Origin: Phycomyces blakesleeanus NRRL 1555(-)
Lineage: Eukaryota > Mucoromycota > Mucoromycetes > Mucorales > Phycomycetaceae
DNA length: 64,000 nt
Direction of reading: 5' to 3'
Assembly (NCBI RefSeq): GCF_001638985.1
Contig: NW_017265150.1
Coordinates: forward strand, 682,001 to 746,000
Shown: positions 1-13,300 of the stretch, in pieces
How the letters are laid out: every line of letters starts with the position of its first letter
Numbering within the stretch: the first letter of the stretch is position 1
Translations under genes and position numbers: made by a program
The notes under the pieces: generated by a model
What the model saw: the letters and a program-made list of their open reading frames with translations, nothing else
Databases searched by the model: none
Told to the model about the DNA's origin: nothing

Positions 1-455
1 GTCGACCTCTTCAGTGTAATCCTTTCAACATTATTTAGAAAGTTGCACAGAGTGGATACACTAATGCTCTGAATGTTGTCAAACTCTTCCAAAAGTAGAA
101 TCTTTAATTCCTCTAGGGTGATGATATTGTTTTCATTGACAGTGTTGATAATAAATTGTTGATGATGATCCTGAATGATACTTCTAAGGTCACTACCTAA
201 TGACTGATATTTGATTATTCCCGTCTTTTCAAACCTATTTATAATTCCACGGACTGTCTGTCTGGAAATATCAAGCCCTCAGGAAATCTGCGTGGGAGTC
301 TTTGAACGGTTTGCACTCTTTTTAATAATAAGATCACTAATATGTAGACCTGGTGAGCTGTGGGTGCCCAGATCTCTTGACAGTCTTTTTGTTCTAGTTA
401 TTGGCAGATAGTATTCTGGATTCTGACATTTTATCAATATTAGTAGCTTTATTTT
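1..455 (-). pseudogene. Tc1/IS630-like transposase, N-terminal relic cut by window edge
   Basis: Reading the minus strand from about 455 down gives a broken helix-turn-helix (HTH) segment: 'GIINRFEKTGIIK', then 'DLRSIIQDHHQQFI', 'ITLEELKILLLEEF' and 'ISVSTLCNFLNNVERITLKRS'. The order and spacing match the N-terminal HTH region of the intact Tc1-like transposase at 27657-28733 ('NNIITKFERDATIEP', 'EHLKFIQDLLDE', 'LTLGQMREELF', 'LSISGLHKHIINNIGFTLKR'), although the two are clearly diverged. Several stops and frame changes lie in the first 80 residues, so this copy is dead. The catalytic DDE domain would lie to the left of the window. Confidence 0.65.
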
Positions 456-1472
456 TAGGTGCTTGAGTTGTGTTTGAGTGGAAAAGTAACTAAGAAGTTG
501 TAATGTAAGTAGAGCTTGAGATGGGATAGTACTGCTTAGGCAATCAGATTGAATATGAAAGAGAAATAAAAAGAAGTTGAGCTTGTGAAAGATAATATTT
601 ATTCAAGAGAATTTGAAGCTATTTATATGAGAGAACTACGGATAGAGATACAGACAGATAGAAGAAGAAGAATGTTTTTATGCAGATGGATGTATCTGCT
701 TGCAGTAGTCCTTTACTGCTGCAAGAAGTACATTTGTGACTCCCAATTACAACAAGGTAAAGATCAACCCTCAGAAATTAATGTCATTTTAAATCCAGTC
801 TATATTACTATTTCGATACTTGAACTTTGCTTATTTAATTTTCACCAAAAGCTGAAAGTTTGCAAAAAAAGCTTATTTGGGTCCAAAAATCCTGTATCTG
901 TCATAAATATCACTTTAGATGTCTTGCCATTAATTGAAGGACTTTTATATTTATAAAACCTTTTATTCGAATACAACAAATAAAATAAATGTAGTAAATA
1001 TTACTCTCTTCGATCTTACAAATACTCTTATAAACACTCTTACAAACGTTGTTGTATTAAAGAATAATTTCCAATTATATCCTATTTATCATACTTTTAT
1101 CATAGTTTCCTCTATTATTTGTATCAACTTTATTATTTGTTTTTATATATACTCACCTCATGTAGATATAAAATAATGTAGATTATGATAAACCTTTGTT
1201 ATCTAAAAAGTATAAATACTTTGCACTATGACTATCAGTAAATAATATCTTTCTTAAATCTGTTCTCTTTATCTAACCTTACTTGTCTTATCTGTCTTAT
1301 AACTCTATACAACTGTTATAACATGAGCTCTCAAAAAAGTACACTTGTATAGTTATAGATATGCTATTGGATTAAATAAATATTATATATACTAATAAAA
1401 CTATATATAGCTACTAGAGATCACAAGAATATTAACTACTGTGCAAAAGATGGTGTCAACAATGGGTCAATT
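456..1472. other. AT-rich intergenic stretch, no supported gene
   Basis: The longest open frame is 585-956 (+), translated as lysine- and leucine-rich sequence with no motif I recognise. It looks like chance in AT-rich DNA. No RNA gene or clear inverted repeat was found here. Confidence 0.5.
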
Positions 1473-2410
1473 TTGATAGACATTGTTATCGAGTGGATTA
1501 CAGAAGACAATAATTTCAGTCATTGGAAAGGAGGGGAAACAAAAGACACAATAAAGGAGACACTTTGTTCTGAAATAAGAGAGATCATGATTAAGCATGG
1601 CATCACACATCAAAGCAATCAAGATATCTGTGGCAAGCTCCAGTACCTCCAAAATAAATACAATGATATATACAAGTTCATTAACCAGACTGGGTAAGGA
1701 ATAAGATATAAAATAGATGAAACAAGCAATGAAGCCAAGCAGAATGAGACTACATTCAAAGGTGAACCTCTAAATTAATATATAAGATAATAAAAAACAA
1801 TGGAACCTAAGTATTGATATTTTGCTATTGTTCATAGAGATCATTATAAAAAGATTCAGATACTATTATATTCTGGAGCTAGTAATGGGCAAAAGACTAT
1901 TGGTAATCAGGTCTAGTTCCATGGAAAATAGAGAGCCAGTTGATGATAATGCACTACTATCATATAGTCTGATAATGAGTAATGAAGAGAGAGAAGAAAA
2001 AGAGAGAGAAGAGAGAGAGAGACAGGGGAGCTGGAGGGCTGCAAAGATATTGGTAAGAAATCATCATTGTCCAACTCTACACAGCAACCAACAGCAACAA
2101 CTTCGGAATCACATAGGCCATCAAAGCGAGCTCAATATAATATAGATAGCAGTATTTGCGAGGTGGTAAAAAACTATGCTGATATAAACAACAGACACAT
2201 GGAGCTGTTGGAAAAACAGCATGAGTCTACAGAGAGGCACAGAAAAGCAAAGGATGAAGAGCAGAGATGGGCAAACATAGAAAATGAGAGGATTCAGAAC
2301 AGAAAGCTGGATATTGAGCAGAAGCAAGTTGATTAAGAATGTATCAACTCACTAAAGGACTTGGGGCTTTCTGCCAATGAAGTGTTAGAGAGAGTAGACA
2401 AGATATTTAT
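1473..2410 (+). pseudogene. SANT/Myb-like companion gene of a Harbinger element, broken
   Basis: PIF/Harbinger elements carry a transposase and a SANT/Myb-like DNA-binding partner. The first piece (1473-1697) includes 'WITEDNNFSHWKGG' and a helical stretch ending 'LQNKYNDIYKF', as expected for a SANT-like trihelix. A second piece in another frame (2067-2336) has 'ESHRPSKRAQYN' followed by a charged coiled coil ('MELLEKQHESTERHRKAKDEE'), the usual C-terminal half of such companions. Introns and frameshifts between the two are unresolved, so I treat it as decayed. It faces away from the transposase at 2671-3977, the usual divergent or convergent layout of the family. No terminal inverted repeat could be found for this copy. 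Confidence 0.5.
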
Positions 2411-2670
2411 ATAAAATATCTTAACCCCCCTGTAAGATATATATGATAAAGCAAAGAATAATATCTTTTGAATATACTATCTTCAAGACAGTAGATCAAA
2501 TAGATTAACTGATTAAATCTAGTTAAGCTATACTTAATTGTTTAAGTATATAGAGATAAAAAGCGGTTTTAACAAGATAAAAATGTTATTTTATTATTAC
2601 TAAACTTTCTTGCATTATGAATCTCACTATAAAAGTGAAATCTATATTAATTTATATTTTTATATTACTA

Positions 2671-3977
2671 TTATTGCTTTAGTATAATTCTTTTAATTCT
2701 TTTCCTCTTTTCGTTACCAAGCTCACTGGAGAGCAAATCCTCTGTGTTCTGATCTTCTACTTTCTTTTCTGTCTCTTTCTTGGCACAGTCTACAGCATTG
2801 AAGTTTTTGCCTCCACAGTTTAAGAGTAGGTTGTGGAAGACACAACAGCATTGGATCCAGACCTCAATCTTCATCACTTTCTTCTTGTTTGCAATCATCA
2901 ATTTTAGCCTTCTTAGGCTCTGGAAGCAGCCTTTTAGTATGCCAATGCAATGTTCAATGGCCATACGTGCATTGACATGCTTCTTGTTAAAGGCAATATT
3001 GTTTTCAGGCATTGATCTTGATGGGGGCTTCTTGTATATGCAGACAAGATATCTGCTCGAGGTATAGGCCAAGTCTGCCAGTAGGTATTCATTGTCAGAA
3101 AAATATTGTTCAGGAAATACACACAAGAAAGTGTATTTATACACACAAGAATCGTGAGCTGATCCAACCCATCTGGTATGACAATGTCTTATCACCTTTT
3201 CATCGCCACATACAATAGTTGTCGAGATGCAATACAATGATTTTCTAGTGTAGAAATCTTCACCCTTCCACACTGGCTTGCACTCCAAAGATATGAGGGT
3301 CCCATCCACAAACCTGACACACGAAGGGAACATAGTTGCCTACTTAATTCTATTGCTGATTATTTTTCTTTCTTGAACATCCAGCCAGATGACATACTCT
3401 TTTTCTATTGACATGATTGCAAAAATGAATCTCCAGCTGAAGTTGTTGACTGATCCTTCTAAATAATTTAACAGACATTCGTTGAAAGTAAGATTTACAT
3501 ATATATTAGAATATTAGTTAATTAAAACATACCAGAGATAGACATCAATCTTGCAATCCATCCTATGAAGGCACTAGTACTATACATACCCAGTCTTTCC
3601 AATGCTACCATTATCTGAATTCCTGGTTCTGTTTGCTTTTTGGAAGAATTGCTTCTGAACACCCAGTGACCCTGAATCATAGCAAGTATGGCACAGAATG
3701 AATCTTTGTTCACCCGAAGTTCTTGTCTGAATCTGTCATTGTCCAGCTTATTCATCAGCCAGTCAATATGATAGAGAGCCCGAGGAATCATGCTTCTTGC
3801 TGACAGATATCTTTGACTAGATATGATCTGATACATTGCAATCTCAGGGATATTGGTGACAATGTTAAAAATGGGGTTGGGTTGTGACACCATGAGCAAT
3901 TGACAAGCAAGTAGTCTTTCAAGAATTTTGTGCTTGAGATTTGTAAGAATAATCTGTCTGTTGTTTAATTTAGACAT
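2671..3977 (-). pseudogene. PIF/Harbinger (DDE_Tnp_4) transposase, one nonsense codon
   Basis: Exon 1 (3977 to about 3533) starts 'MSKLNNRQ' and contains the N-terminal helical part ('FRQELRVNKDSFCAIL'), ending at a GTATGT donor. The next exon runs to 2671. After 'EKEYVIWLDVQERK' an in-frame TAG near 3341 interrupts it just before 'MFPSCVRFVDGTLISL'. The three catalytic acids are visible: D in 'FVDGT', D in 'LLADLAYTS' and E in 'RMAIEHCIGILKG', the order seen in PIF/Harbinger transposases, which cut and paste DNA in the nucleus. The C-terminus is basic ('NEKRKRIKRIILKQ'). Similar domains occur in the three better-preserved copies at 36.2, 55 and 57 kb, so assignment to the family is firm; activity of this copy is unlikely. 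Confidence 0.8.
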
Positions 3978-4592
3978 ATCAAGTAAAAAAATAAGCTTGT
4001 TGTATAGATATAAAGATGGAGAAAAGCAAGAAAGTAAGGTAAAAGGTGAAGAAAACAAAAAGAAATTGATAAAATCAGGTACTATTATATATCATTTACT
4101 ATTGAACTGCTATTGACGTTTATACTGATACAAAAAAAACAGGATAATAGATACACAATATGAATTTCTATTGCTATGAATTGCGGTTTATTCTTAAACA
4201 CTTGGTTGATACTGAAACTGTTCATAAAGAAAGAAAAGAGATAAGAAACAAGTTAGATTAAATTTAGATATCTATATAATTTATGCTCTTCTGGTTGTAT
4301 TAAAAAATCAAGTTATAAAAGACATATAATGACCCTTGGTTGATATGTTTTCTCTCATATACGTCAAAATTCATATGTATAATATGCTTGATTAGAGTAC
4401 CCATAAATATAGTGCCTATGCCCAAATTTCTCACAAGTAAGTTAGACTTCTATAATTTGGTATCAAGATAGCTACTTTTATATAAATTGATTACGTTTTA
4501 TTTTTGACTTTGCTTTTATATGAACTTTGCTATCAATTGTACATAAAGTACAAATTTTACAAGATTTCGGCTAAGTCACAACATCCAGAGTA

Positions 4593-4709
4593 TCGAACTA
4601 TTTCTTTAGATGCTTGAATGCTCGTTTTTCACTTTTGAAGATTCGTCACAGCCAATCATTTTCCGAATTAAGCCACTGCTATATCCAAAGCTGGTGAAAC
4701 TCCCTATTA
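4593..4709. repeat. Unclassified ~117-bp dispersed repeat, uninterrupted copy
   Basis: This stretch (starting tcgaactatttctttag, ending ccctatta) recurs at 62838-63928, where it is split by a LINE fragment. Similarity stops sharply at both ends. The internal 14-mer at 4624-4637 (GTTTTTCACTTTTG) is the unoccupied form of the target that is duplicated at the other copy. The repeat has no coding potential I recognise; it may be a small non-autonomous element or part of a larger one. Confidence 0.7.
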
Positions 4710-4865
4710 CATATCCAATGATATATATAGAAAGATTTGAAAATTTGATCAATTTAATCTGGTGTGACAAAGACAATGTAGTACCTGACATTTGAAAATT
4801 CCAAATGCATAAAGGTCGCTAATAACACCCTCATCCCAAACCATTCACCAACACATCAGAACAAT

Positions 4866-6122
4866 TTGTCCAATGACACACCAACAGCCTCAATGCACTT
4901 AGAAACTGTACCACAAGCCCAAGAACAAAGCATGTCATACACAATCTTTAAGTTTGCTGCTACGGATCTTGAGACACTCACCACACCCCTGGAGGCCAAC
5001 TCACAACTCAAATCCCAAATCCCAGCTAAACAAAATAAAGCCCAGACTCTAGCACTCTAGAAGCAGAAAAAAGCAGTCAGCACGCATAGCATGATCAACA
5101 AGAACCGTGCAAACTTGATCGAAGGTGGTTTCACCTACAACAAGGACGAAGCAACGACCCTAGCGGCCAGTCAACAGGAATGTGCCACTCTGGAGGCCAT
5201 AATTGCAAACTTGACCTGCAAGTCTGAAGAATTGGCAGCTAACTACCAATCCGTGCTGGAAAAGCTTGACAGGCTAATGGCTTTGCAAGCCACTGGAGCT
5301 GCCAGAGCAGCCTTTGCGTCAACTGGTAAGGACTCACTGATGGCATCAAAACATGCCCCGAAAGCCTTGACAGTTGACAGCAACAGCAACATCTGCATCC
5401 GATGCGCTAACTGCAGCACCACCACAAACAACAGCACCATCACCATCACCAACAGCACCATCACCATCACCAACAGCAACCAAAACAACAGAAACAAAAG
5501 CAACAACAGCAATAAAAATAATACCAACAAAAAGAGCAACCCGCAAAACAAGACAGGCAGCAACGAAGTAGCTGGCCAAATGTCATATGCCACACAAGCA
5601 AAGAAGGGCATAGATGCCAAGCAGGCCAAGCAGAAAGTCCAAGTCCGCAGAGTCCAGGGACAACAACTCCTCCAAAAACCCACTGACCCATCTGAGTACG
5701 AATTTGTCTACCTCCCGGCCAAAAGATACGTTAAGTACCAAGAAATGAGAAAGATATTCAGTTCCTTCAAGATCCCCACTTCCTGCATTCTTGACATCCA
5801 ATTCCTGGGCAGAGGGATGGTGGCCCTCCTCATAAATGGAGAGTTCCATGAAGAACTCATTGCACTGCTTGGAAAAGCCAAGGTTGTCCCACTGGGGAAC
5901 TTTGATCTGACCACAGCAGACGTGATCGCAGATCCCAAGTTGAAGGAAGAGGCCATCGAGATTAGGGCAAGAAAAGCTCAGGACCTATTTGACGCACGTC
6001 TGGTCAAGGCAAGTCTCAGCATGTCAACATATCTTGGTCACAGTGTCATCCACCATTTCTCGTCCGAAAAGGCTGTGGTAAAGATCTTGCAGACTGTAGT
6101 CTCTGACTACCTGGAGGGCTGA
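4866..6122 (+). pseudogene. LINE ORF1 (gag-like, coiled coil and RRM-like region)
   Basis: One reading frame runs from 4866 to 6122, broken by a single TAG at 5058-5060; the open part restarts at 5091. It begins with a low-complexity head and a helical stretch ('SEELAANYQSVLEKLDRLMAL'), continues through an Asn/Thr-rich linker (about 5400-5560) and ends with a folded domain containing 'YEFVYLPAKRYVKYQEMRKIFSSF' halves and 'IQFLGRGMVALLINGE', resembling the RNA-binding domain of non-LTR retrotransposon ORF1 proteins. Such proteins coat the element RNA. It lies 85 bp upstream of the endonuclease/RT frame, as expected for a two-ORF LINE. No CCHC knuckles are seen, unlike the ORF1 at 61.7-62.8 kb, so the two LINEs are different families. 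Confidence 0.7.
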
Positions 6123-6207
6123 AAAACTACCAGCACCACCGCCTCCATAGTCCCGACCAATGACATGGACGGCATAGAGTCCACCAAAACGCCAATCACC
6201 ACAACAC

Positions 6208-9200
6208 ATGAATAGACTGAAGATCGGTTTATTTAACGCCAATGGACTACAGCCCAAATTGGTGAATGTGATAGATGCTTGTGAGACGAACGATATTGAT
6301 ATTTTTTTTGTTACAGAGACTTTCCTGCCTAAGAGTGCTCCTGCTCTCCAGTGCCCTTGGACCCAGATACACAACTTTGCTATTCCAACGACGTCACCAA
6401 AGCCAATAGATGGCATCTCGCTACTTATAAGGCCAGATTTTCCTCATCATGTACACCCCCTTCTAATCATTAACCCCCACGGTGTCTCATGTAGGATCGA
6501 TCCCTATACTATACACTGTATATACCTCTCACCACGATTGACATCCTCTGAGTGTCAAGAGTGGCTGGCATTGTTACCCGTCGACGACTTCATTGTTTGC
6601 AGCGACTTCAACACTCGACTACACCACACAACTGGGGACACTCGAGGAGAACCACGAAGTGAAATTATGGCAAAGTGGGTTAGAAGTAAGGATTTAACAT
6701 TGCAGAATTCGGAGTTGGCCTTTGGCCTCCCAACATACAAGAGAGTCCATACATCTGGCAGGGTCTTCAAAAGTATTATTGATTTCTTCTTGTTGCGAGA
6801 GGAGCAATTCCATGATATGCAAATGAAAATCCATGACGAACTCGCCTTGGACTCTGATCACCACCTTTGTGAGATATCTTTTCGGCCTGTGTTCATACCA
6901 CAGCTCCCAACAGAAAACTCTGTCTGTCAACTTTGGAAGCTTCAATGACTGGAAATCGAAGAGGTCTACAAAAAATACCAAAGACGATTTGAAGTGGGTT
7001 CAGGTACACTTCAACAAGAGATCCAACAAACCCTGGAAAACACTTCCATATCATGTCCTGTTGTCTTGGAGGTCTATTCAGAACGTCTCAATGAGACAAT
7101 CTATAAGGCTTCGGATGATTCTGTTGGGCGAGCATCACCACAACCAAAGGTTTAAAAGAACTTTTGGAATGCTGAATTACAACACCTAGCTGACCGGTGT
7201 CAAGAACTTTACCATTGGCGACGCCTGGTAGGCACGACTTTGAATGCATTAAAGCCCATGCTGAGTATGTAGCAGCAAACCAAGATCTGCGAACAGCAGT
7301 TTGGGTGGCACGACGACAAATCTGGTACGATTTCTGCGACAAAATCCAAAAGGCTCCTTCAGAGATGGTGAGCGCGTTAAAGAGAATAAAGATTTGGCGA
7401 CGATCTCCAATTTCTCTGGCATTTCCAGAAGGACCACTTACAGCTGCTAATAACATGATCGACTACCTTGAGAATGTTTTTGGTGGATCTATGGAAATAC
7501 AGACTGAACAGGCGGTTACACCAATGGAGAGGGAAGTACCATGGGACGTAGACCAAGTCAAAGAAGCTATTCGTCGTTTGCCATGACGGAAAGCACCAGA
7601 TATTGATCATATTAGGGCAGAGATACTCAAGCCTCTTGTATCAACTCTAGGTCCTCTACTCCACATGCTCTTCAAGCTGTGTTGGAGATGGTCATGGACG
7701 CCTGTTGCATGGAGAACGGCACAGGCAATACCTATTTACAAAAACAAAGTAGCACACGCAGATCCCAGCAGTTATAGGCCCATCAGCCTGATTTCGGTGT
7801 TCAGGAAGATTTTGGAGCGATGCTTGGCTGAGGAACTCCTTTCGACCATCCCAGAGTTAGACATACCCCAGAGAGGATTCCATGCTAGCCGCAGTACCCT
7901 AGATCAGGCTCTCTGTCCCTACGAACTAATGAGGAAATACTCTGTTCCCGACCCTGAACGAGAGCAAGTGCTCAAACCACCAGTTGTTATCTTTCTGGAC
8001 ATCAAAGCTGCATATGATAGTGTGGATCGTAACGTCATATGGGACTCATTGCGACCTTTTGTGTCAGAACCCTTGCTAGTGCTACTTCAAAATTTATTTA
8101 ATGATATTATTGTTAATGTAGTGATGAAAAATGCAGTGTCCCGTGGTATTACGCCGAGACATGGAGTCCTGCAGGGTAGTATACTTTCACCTTTCTTGTA
8201 TTTACTTTTTATTGATACACTACCACGTTTACTTCGGGGAGTCTCCACCCAACCATACTACGTTCGCATCCCGTCTCCCTCGTTAACAAGGTCCCTTCGC
8301 TTGTCCTCATACTGTATGTATGCATTGGACAGCCCAACAGCCACTCCTTTGTCAATATTGGAGGAGCTTAGGACGGTCCCCTGTAATGTGTTCAGTGTTC
8401 CCAGGACGGAGGGGGATGCACCAGACTATCTTCCTATGTCAATGGCTCCTATCAACTGTCTTCTGTACGCTGACGATGTTGCCCTTATAGGCACACCCGA
8501 CGATGTGCAAAAAATGTTGACTGTAGCCGAGACACATTCAAACCTTCTGGGGTATAAGTGGAGTTTATCCAAATGCAAGGTCCTCAATGCCCCTCCCAAT
8601 TCTTCCTTTTCTTTATATGGGAATACTATTCCCACCTGCCCTTCCTTTAAATATTTAGGATTCCCTTTCACTAGCCAAAGGATAGATCGAGCCGACATGT
8701 TCCTCAAGTCGCAGCAAAAAGCTTGTGCAGCAATGCGTAAGCTTAGTAGCTCGGATGTACACATGAACGGTTTTGGTCTCCATGCGGCTTTCAGAGCTTA
8801 TCTCATTTTTATCCGCCCCATTTCTGAGTACGGTTAGCTATTTTTCCTGCTAGCCGGAGCGACGTTCAGATCCTGCAGAAGGCCCAAAATACGTGTCTCC
8901 GGACATGTATTCGACGGCCCAATGCAACGAAGGGAGTAGTTTATATCACTGCATTAGCTGCTCTACCCAGCCTATTCACCCGTTCCCATGCTCTTCAAGC
9001 CAAATTTCTTCGTCGTGCCAAAACACTACCCTCAGACTCCCTAATCAAAGCTCTTACCACGCAGCTGGACCTTTCCAAAGAAAAAACGACATGGGGTGAG
9101 CTTCGTCGTAGTATACTCTGGAAAAAGGCCCAATTTCTGAAAGAACATCAACCTCGGTTGAAGGACCCATTAAAAGAAGCTTATGTTCTACTGTGCCAAA

Positions 9201-9943
9201 AAGAAATCAACATGCAGCTTGCGAGTGTGAACCGTCTGGTGATCATTGCTAGAGGCTTGTGAAACCTGTCTGGGATCCGGTATTACTACTGCCGTGCACT
9301 AGTTCAGAACGACGCCACCTAATCAAATGGCGAATTGCTTGGCTACCACCTACACCATCAGTTGAGTGCCAATGTGGCGCTATCAAGGGTAACCAAAACC
9401 ACATGCTCATATGCCCCGCCACAATCACTCTCGTTCAAAAACTCTGGTCTTTGATGGATCCTGCTCCTCCCCCAGAGGTTCATCTCATCGACTATGCTCT
9501 CAACTGTCTCCCCAGATCTTTCATATCGCCTTGTATGTGGTGCGATTGGTGGCCGTGCTTGCTTGCCTTGCTACGTACTGTTGATCAAACCACCTCATCC
9601 TACAAACTGCCAGAAGAAAAAGCTCATGGTCAAATCCTCATCGACCTTGCAGCAAAATTCCGTGCCACAAAACCAACCCGTCCCCACCGCATCCCGCCGC
9701 CCACCCAAGAACCTGTTCCTGGTGATCCGTTCCCTCATCTTCTATCCGAAATTTCCACCGTTCCTCATCAACCCCCTCCATATGTGTCCGCCCAAAATTG
9801 TGCCTAGGAGGACTGACTTGGTCCGGTATCGTTGTGTATTCTGGATCCATAAATGGATCGCCCGAGTTTCTAAAAGGAATCCCTCTTTGGAGCTCCTATC
9901 CCTGCTGAAATCCGTTCCCAATTCTGGTGCCGTCAGTACCTAG
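6208..9943 (+). pseudogene. LINE ORF2: APE endonuclease + reverse transcriptase + C-terminal Zn motif, frameshifted
   Basis: Opens 'MNRLKIGLFNANGLQ' and shows AP-endonuclease motifs: N in 'FNANGL', E in 'FVTETFL', D/N in 'VCSDFNTR' and 'SDHHLCEIS'. The frame is lost after 6948. Pieces in other frames (7197-7586) lead to the RT domain at 7665-8837 with 'SSYRPISLISVFRKILER', 'IFLDIKAAYDSVDR', 'GVLQGSILSPFLYLLFID' and the catalytic 'YADDVAL'. A C-terminal piece (9259-9807) has the tail region 'HLIKWRIAWLP...ECQCGA' with a CxC...H...C pattern like the zf-RVT motif. Together these give the endonuclease and copying enzyme for target-primed reverse transcription. At least four frame breaks make it non-functional as read here. 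Confidence 0.85.
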
Positions 9944-10320
9944 TTATTTATTCTCGATTCTTTCGTGTCATTTATTTATCTTATATATTTATTTCACCTG
10001 TATTCTTACCAGCTGTATTATCTATTTTAGTCTTAGTCTTTCTAAAAGCCGTTTTCCCCCACAGGGGGTTTTTTACGTGCTCTCTTACCGTTTTGCTGAC
10101 TATTCATCTTTGTCTCTGTCATGCATGTTCCATACTTTTTCTTTATTTATCCTTCACTTTTTACATATTTTTTTATTTCCCCTCATATTTAGGGGGTTAC
10201 TTTTATTATTTCATTTATTCTTCAGCTCTCATCGGGTAGCCAATATGCTAAAATGCGCAAGGCCTAGAGAAACCCACAATAAAATATTTTCACATGTCTA
10301 TTGCTAATAGAATATACAGT
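9944..10320 (+). mobile_element. Probable LINE 3' untranslated region
   Basis: Pyrimidine-rich DNA directly follows the last ORF2 motif, with a G-run/C-run hairpin candidate (ccccc acaggggg near 10057-10070). It grades into A-rich sequence after 10310. The exact 3' end and any target duplication could not be fixed because the 5' end of the element is not sharply defined. Confidence 0.4.
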
Positions 10321-13300
10321 AAAAATAATAGAAATCAGGTAAAAAAAAGAAAAATTGAGTAAATCTGGGAAATCTCACAACACTCATACTAAAATTGACA
10401 CATGGTATGTTATGTTTCAAGTCAACTTATTTTTTTACCGTGCTATATTACATTACTGATTTTGATGTCTTACTTAAAGAATTTAAGGTTGCTGTCAGGC
10501 TCAGCATTTCCGGTGCAATTGCTGTTGAGCTGGCGCCTCACGACATTGGAATGGCGAACTAACAAATCGTCCTAGAATACCCCAATTAAGGCATCAATAT
10601 TTCTGACAAAAGTGCCTATAGTTTTCCATATTTTGAACCTGGTATAAAGTTGGCCAAGATCTTTTTCTCTAAAGTCTACATACAAACCAAAGAAAACACA
10701 GTAAAGAACACACGTTAATATATGGAAGGTTATGTTATCTACCCTGAGGTATGTATGTGATTATCACAAGGATAGTTCAGTGGCCAGGCTTATTTTCTCA
10801 TTCACTGCCTCAAAAGCCCCTCATTGACACCTATTCTTTCTTTTTCCCTTGATATTCTCCCTAGATACCTTGGTGGAATTATACCTTAGTACTTCTCTAT
10901 CATCTCTATTTCTCTAAGAGTCGCACTTTTGGATGCTGGGTAGTATAAATAAATATAATGAGCACCAACAATAAGTAGAGACACTGAAACCCTGAATAAA
11001 ATCGTTGAAAAGGTAGAAAAATCACCATAATATGGCTCTGTATGTAAAAGAAAAGCGAATTGACCTAACAAACGTTTGGTCACAGCCATTTTGTCTCAAA
11101 GGTTTGTTTAAGAACTGTGAAGAACTATAAATATAGTAATACTGACTAAAGAGCTATTAAAACCAGCTACATGCAAATATTGAATCAAATAGTAAAAAAG
11201 CCCATATTATCCACTATCTCTACACAAAGATTTTTATCAGAAGCGTCATTTTTAATACATTATTAAGATCCAATTATGGAACAATACTTTAATCCGAATC
11301 AATGCTTTGTTCAATGGTAGGATAAATGCTATATTCCTGTCATAAATTATGTAAGCTAATAGAGCTCTGTATACAGATATGATACCAAATCACTATGTTT
11401 AACACTCTTGAGCCTCAATTTTAAGTTGGAAATCAGGATTATCATTACTGGTATTAACAAAAAAGTCTTTGATGCTTTTACGGGAGAAATTGCGAGTTCG
11501 ATGTACCGCCGCCGATTCAAAAATTCATAAAGACTTGTTAAAGTCTATACTCGCAACAAAGGGTCACTTAAACGCAGCCCTCAAACAAATGCCATTTATA
11601 CCACTAAACAAGATTGATAACGCCATGATTCTATACGCAGAATATGAACATATCTTGGAACATATACATAATAAATATTATCAACAAAGACTTATAGAAA
11701 ATCCAAGAAGTAACATCTTTTAATTATTCAAATCAGTTTCGTGAATTGAAGACTGGGACAAAAAAGAAGTCGCGGATGGATTTGAAATGGCTGACGTAAA
11801 TAAAACTTGTTTAATTATTTGCATTTTTTTATTTGATTTTGTTAGGTGGAAATTTCTAACATCAACCAAACAATACTGATTTCAGCAAGACAATAGTTCG
11901 AAAAATGTCCGTCTTGAAAGCCAAAACCAAAAAAGCGCAAATTATAAACCGGTTGAAGTTGAAGACTACATCTCCAAAATTATCTCATATAAACAGCTAT
12001 AGAAGCGTCAATATATTGAAGAGAAAAGGGAAAATAGCCATAACGGCATCAAGAAAGACAGTGGTGCTGATGATCATAGTTATGAACGATTTTTTTTAGA
12101 GAAAAGAGTATACCTTACCATGTCTAATCTAAGCTGAGGATTTTAAAAAAATCTATAATATTGTTCTGCACTATGGGTAGACTACCACCATTTCTTCTTC
12201 TTTTGCTTCGACGACTATTGGGTTGCTATAGCATAATAAAATAACGCTAAAGGAGTCGAGGAGTAGCGTTAAAGGCCCATCAGACCCTAGCAGCGACAGA
12301 CAATTTTCTCATGAACTACTAGATTTTTTTTTGGATCTTATAATCTAACATATCTACTATGTATCGTAATTAAGGTCTAAATAATTATGAAAATGTTTTT
12401 TTAAGATAAACTCTGGTCTTTTATAAGTACGCCTATAAGAAAAATAATGATATAAAATCACAGGTAGATAGTTTTTAAGTTCTGTCTTAATGAGATTGTC
12501 AGAAAATATAAATCAATACAATTCATCTTGGGACCAAAGTTTTCTTTGATACTGAAGAATATATTCAAATAAAAGTATTCTTTTTTAATTTACACTGTAA
12601 AAATTTAAAATATGGACTGTGAATCGTGGCCACTGGAGTCTAGTGCACTTTTAATGACACCTTCGAAAGTCGAGTATATACAACCGATGACTCCCCCTGT
12701 TGTTGCTTTTATTTATAATGTTAGCATCTAACAGATCTAAAGAATTAATATCTACCTTTTGGTAACAGGTGAATATTATAGAACTTCCCATATACCTAGC
12801 ACTAAATGTCTCGTTGAAAATTGTATAAAATAAATAAATAACAACATATCCTTACTTGGGTGGTTATTTACCCAGCATTTCAGTTTGTTTTTTTTCTTTT
12901 ATTCTATCAAGCATCTGTAAAATACTTTATTTCTCTCATTTTAAAACATAGTTAGACTAAAAAAAAGTACACAGATATATTGATCCGAAGAAAATTATGG
13001 CTTGTTAATTGATTAATGTAAACGCTTTAAATTTCTTTGTTATAAAATACGTCTTGTAACATAATCCAAATATCATTTATTTTTGGAGATATATTGAAAC
13101 TTAAAATGTATTGTAGTATTAGCTTCTCGGAGAGCCCAATATACTTCTTTTCTGCGCATATATTACATCGCCAACCTTGTGTATGAATTTATTGAATTTA
13201 AGGATTTGTTCAAGCTCCTTCACGGCATATATATGCTCCAACTTTACATTAACTTCCTCTTCGATTACTTCCAGGATATATTTAATAAGCTCTTCTGTGC

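Noticed and set aside
585..956. 123-aa open frame as a host gene
   Set aside because: No motif, AT-driven composition, no splice or neighbour support.
5243..5683. 146-aa minus-strand hydrophobic frame
   Set aside because: Antisense of the Asn/Thr-rich linker of LINE ORF1; the apparent membrane segments are codon-bias artefacts.
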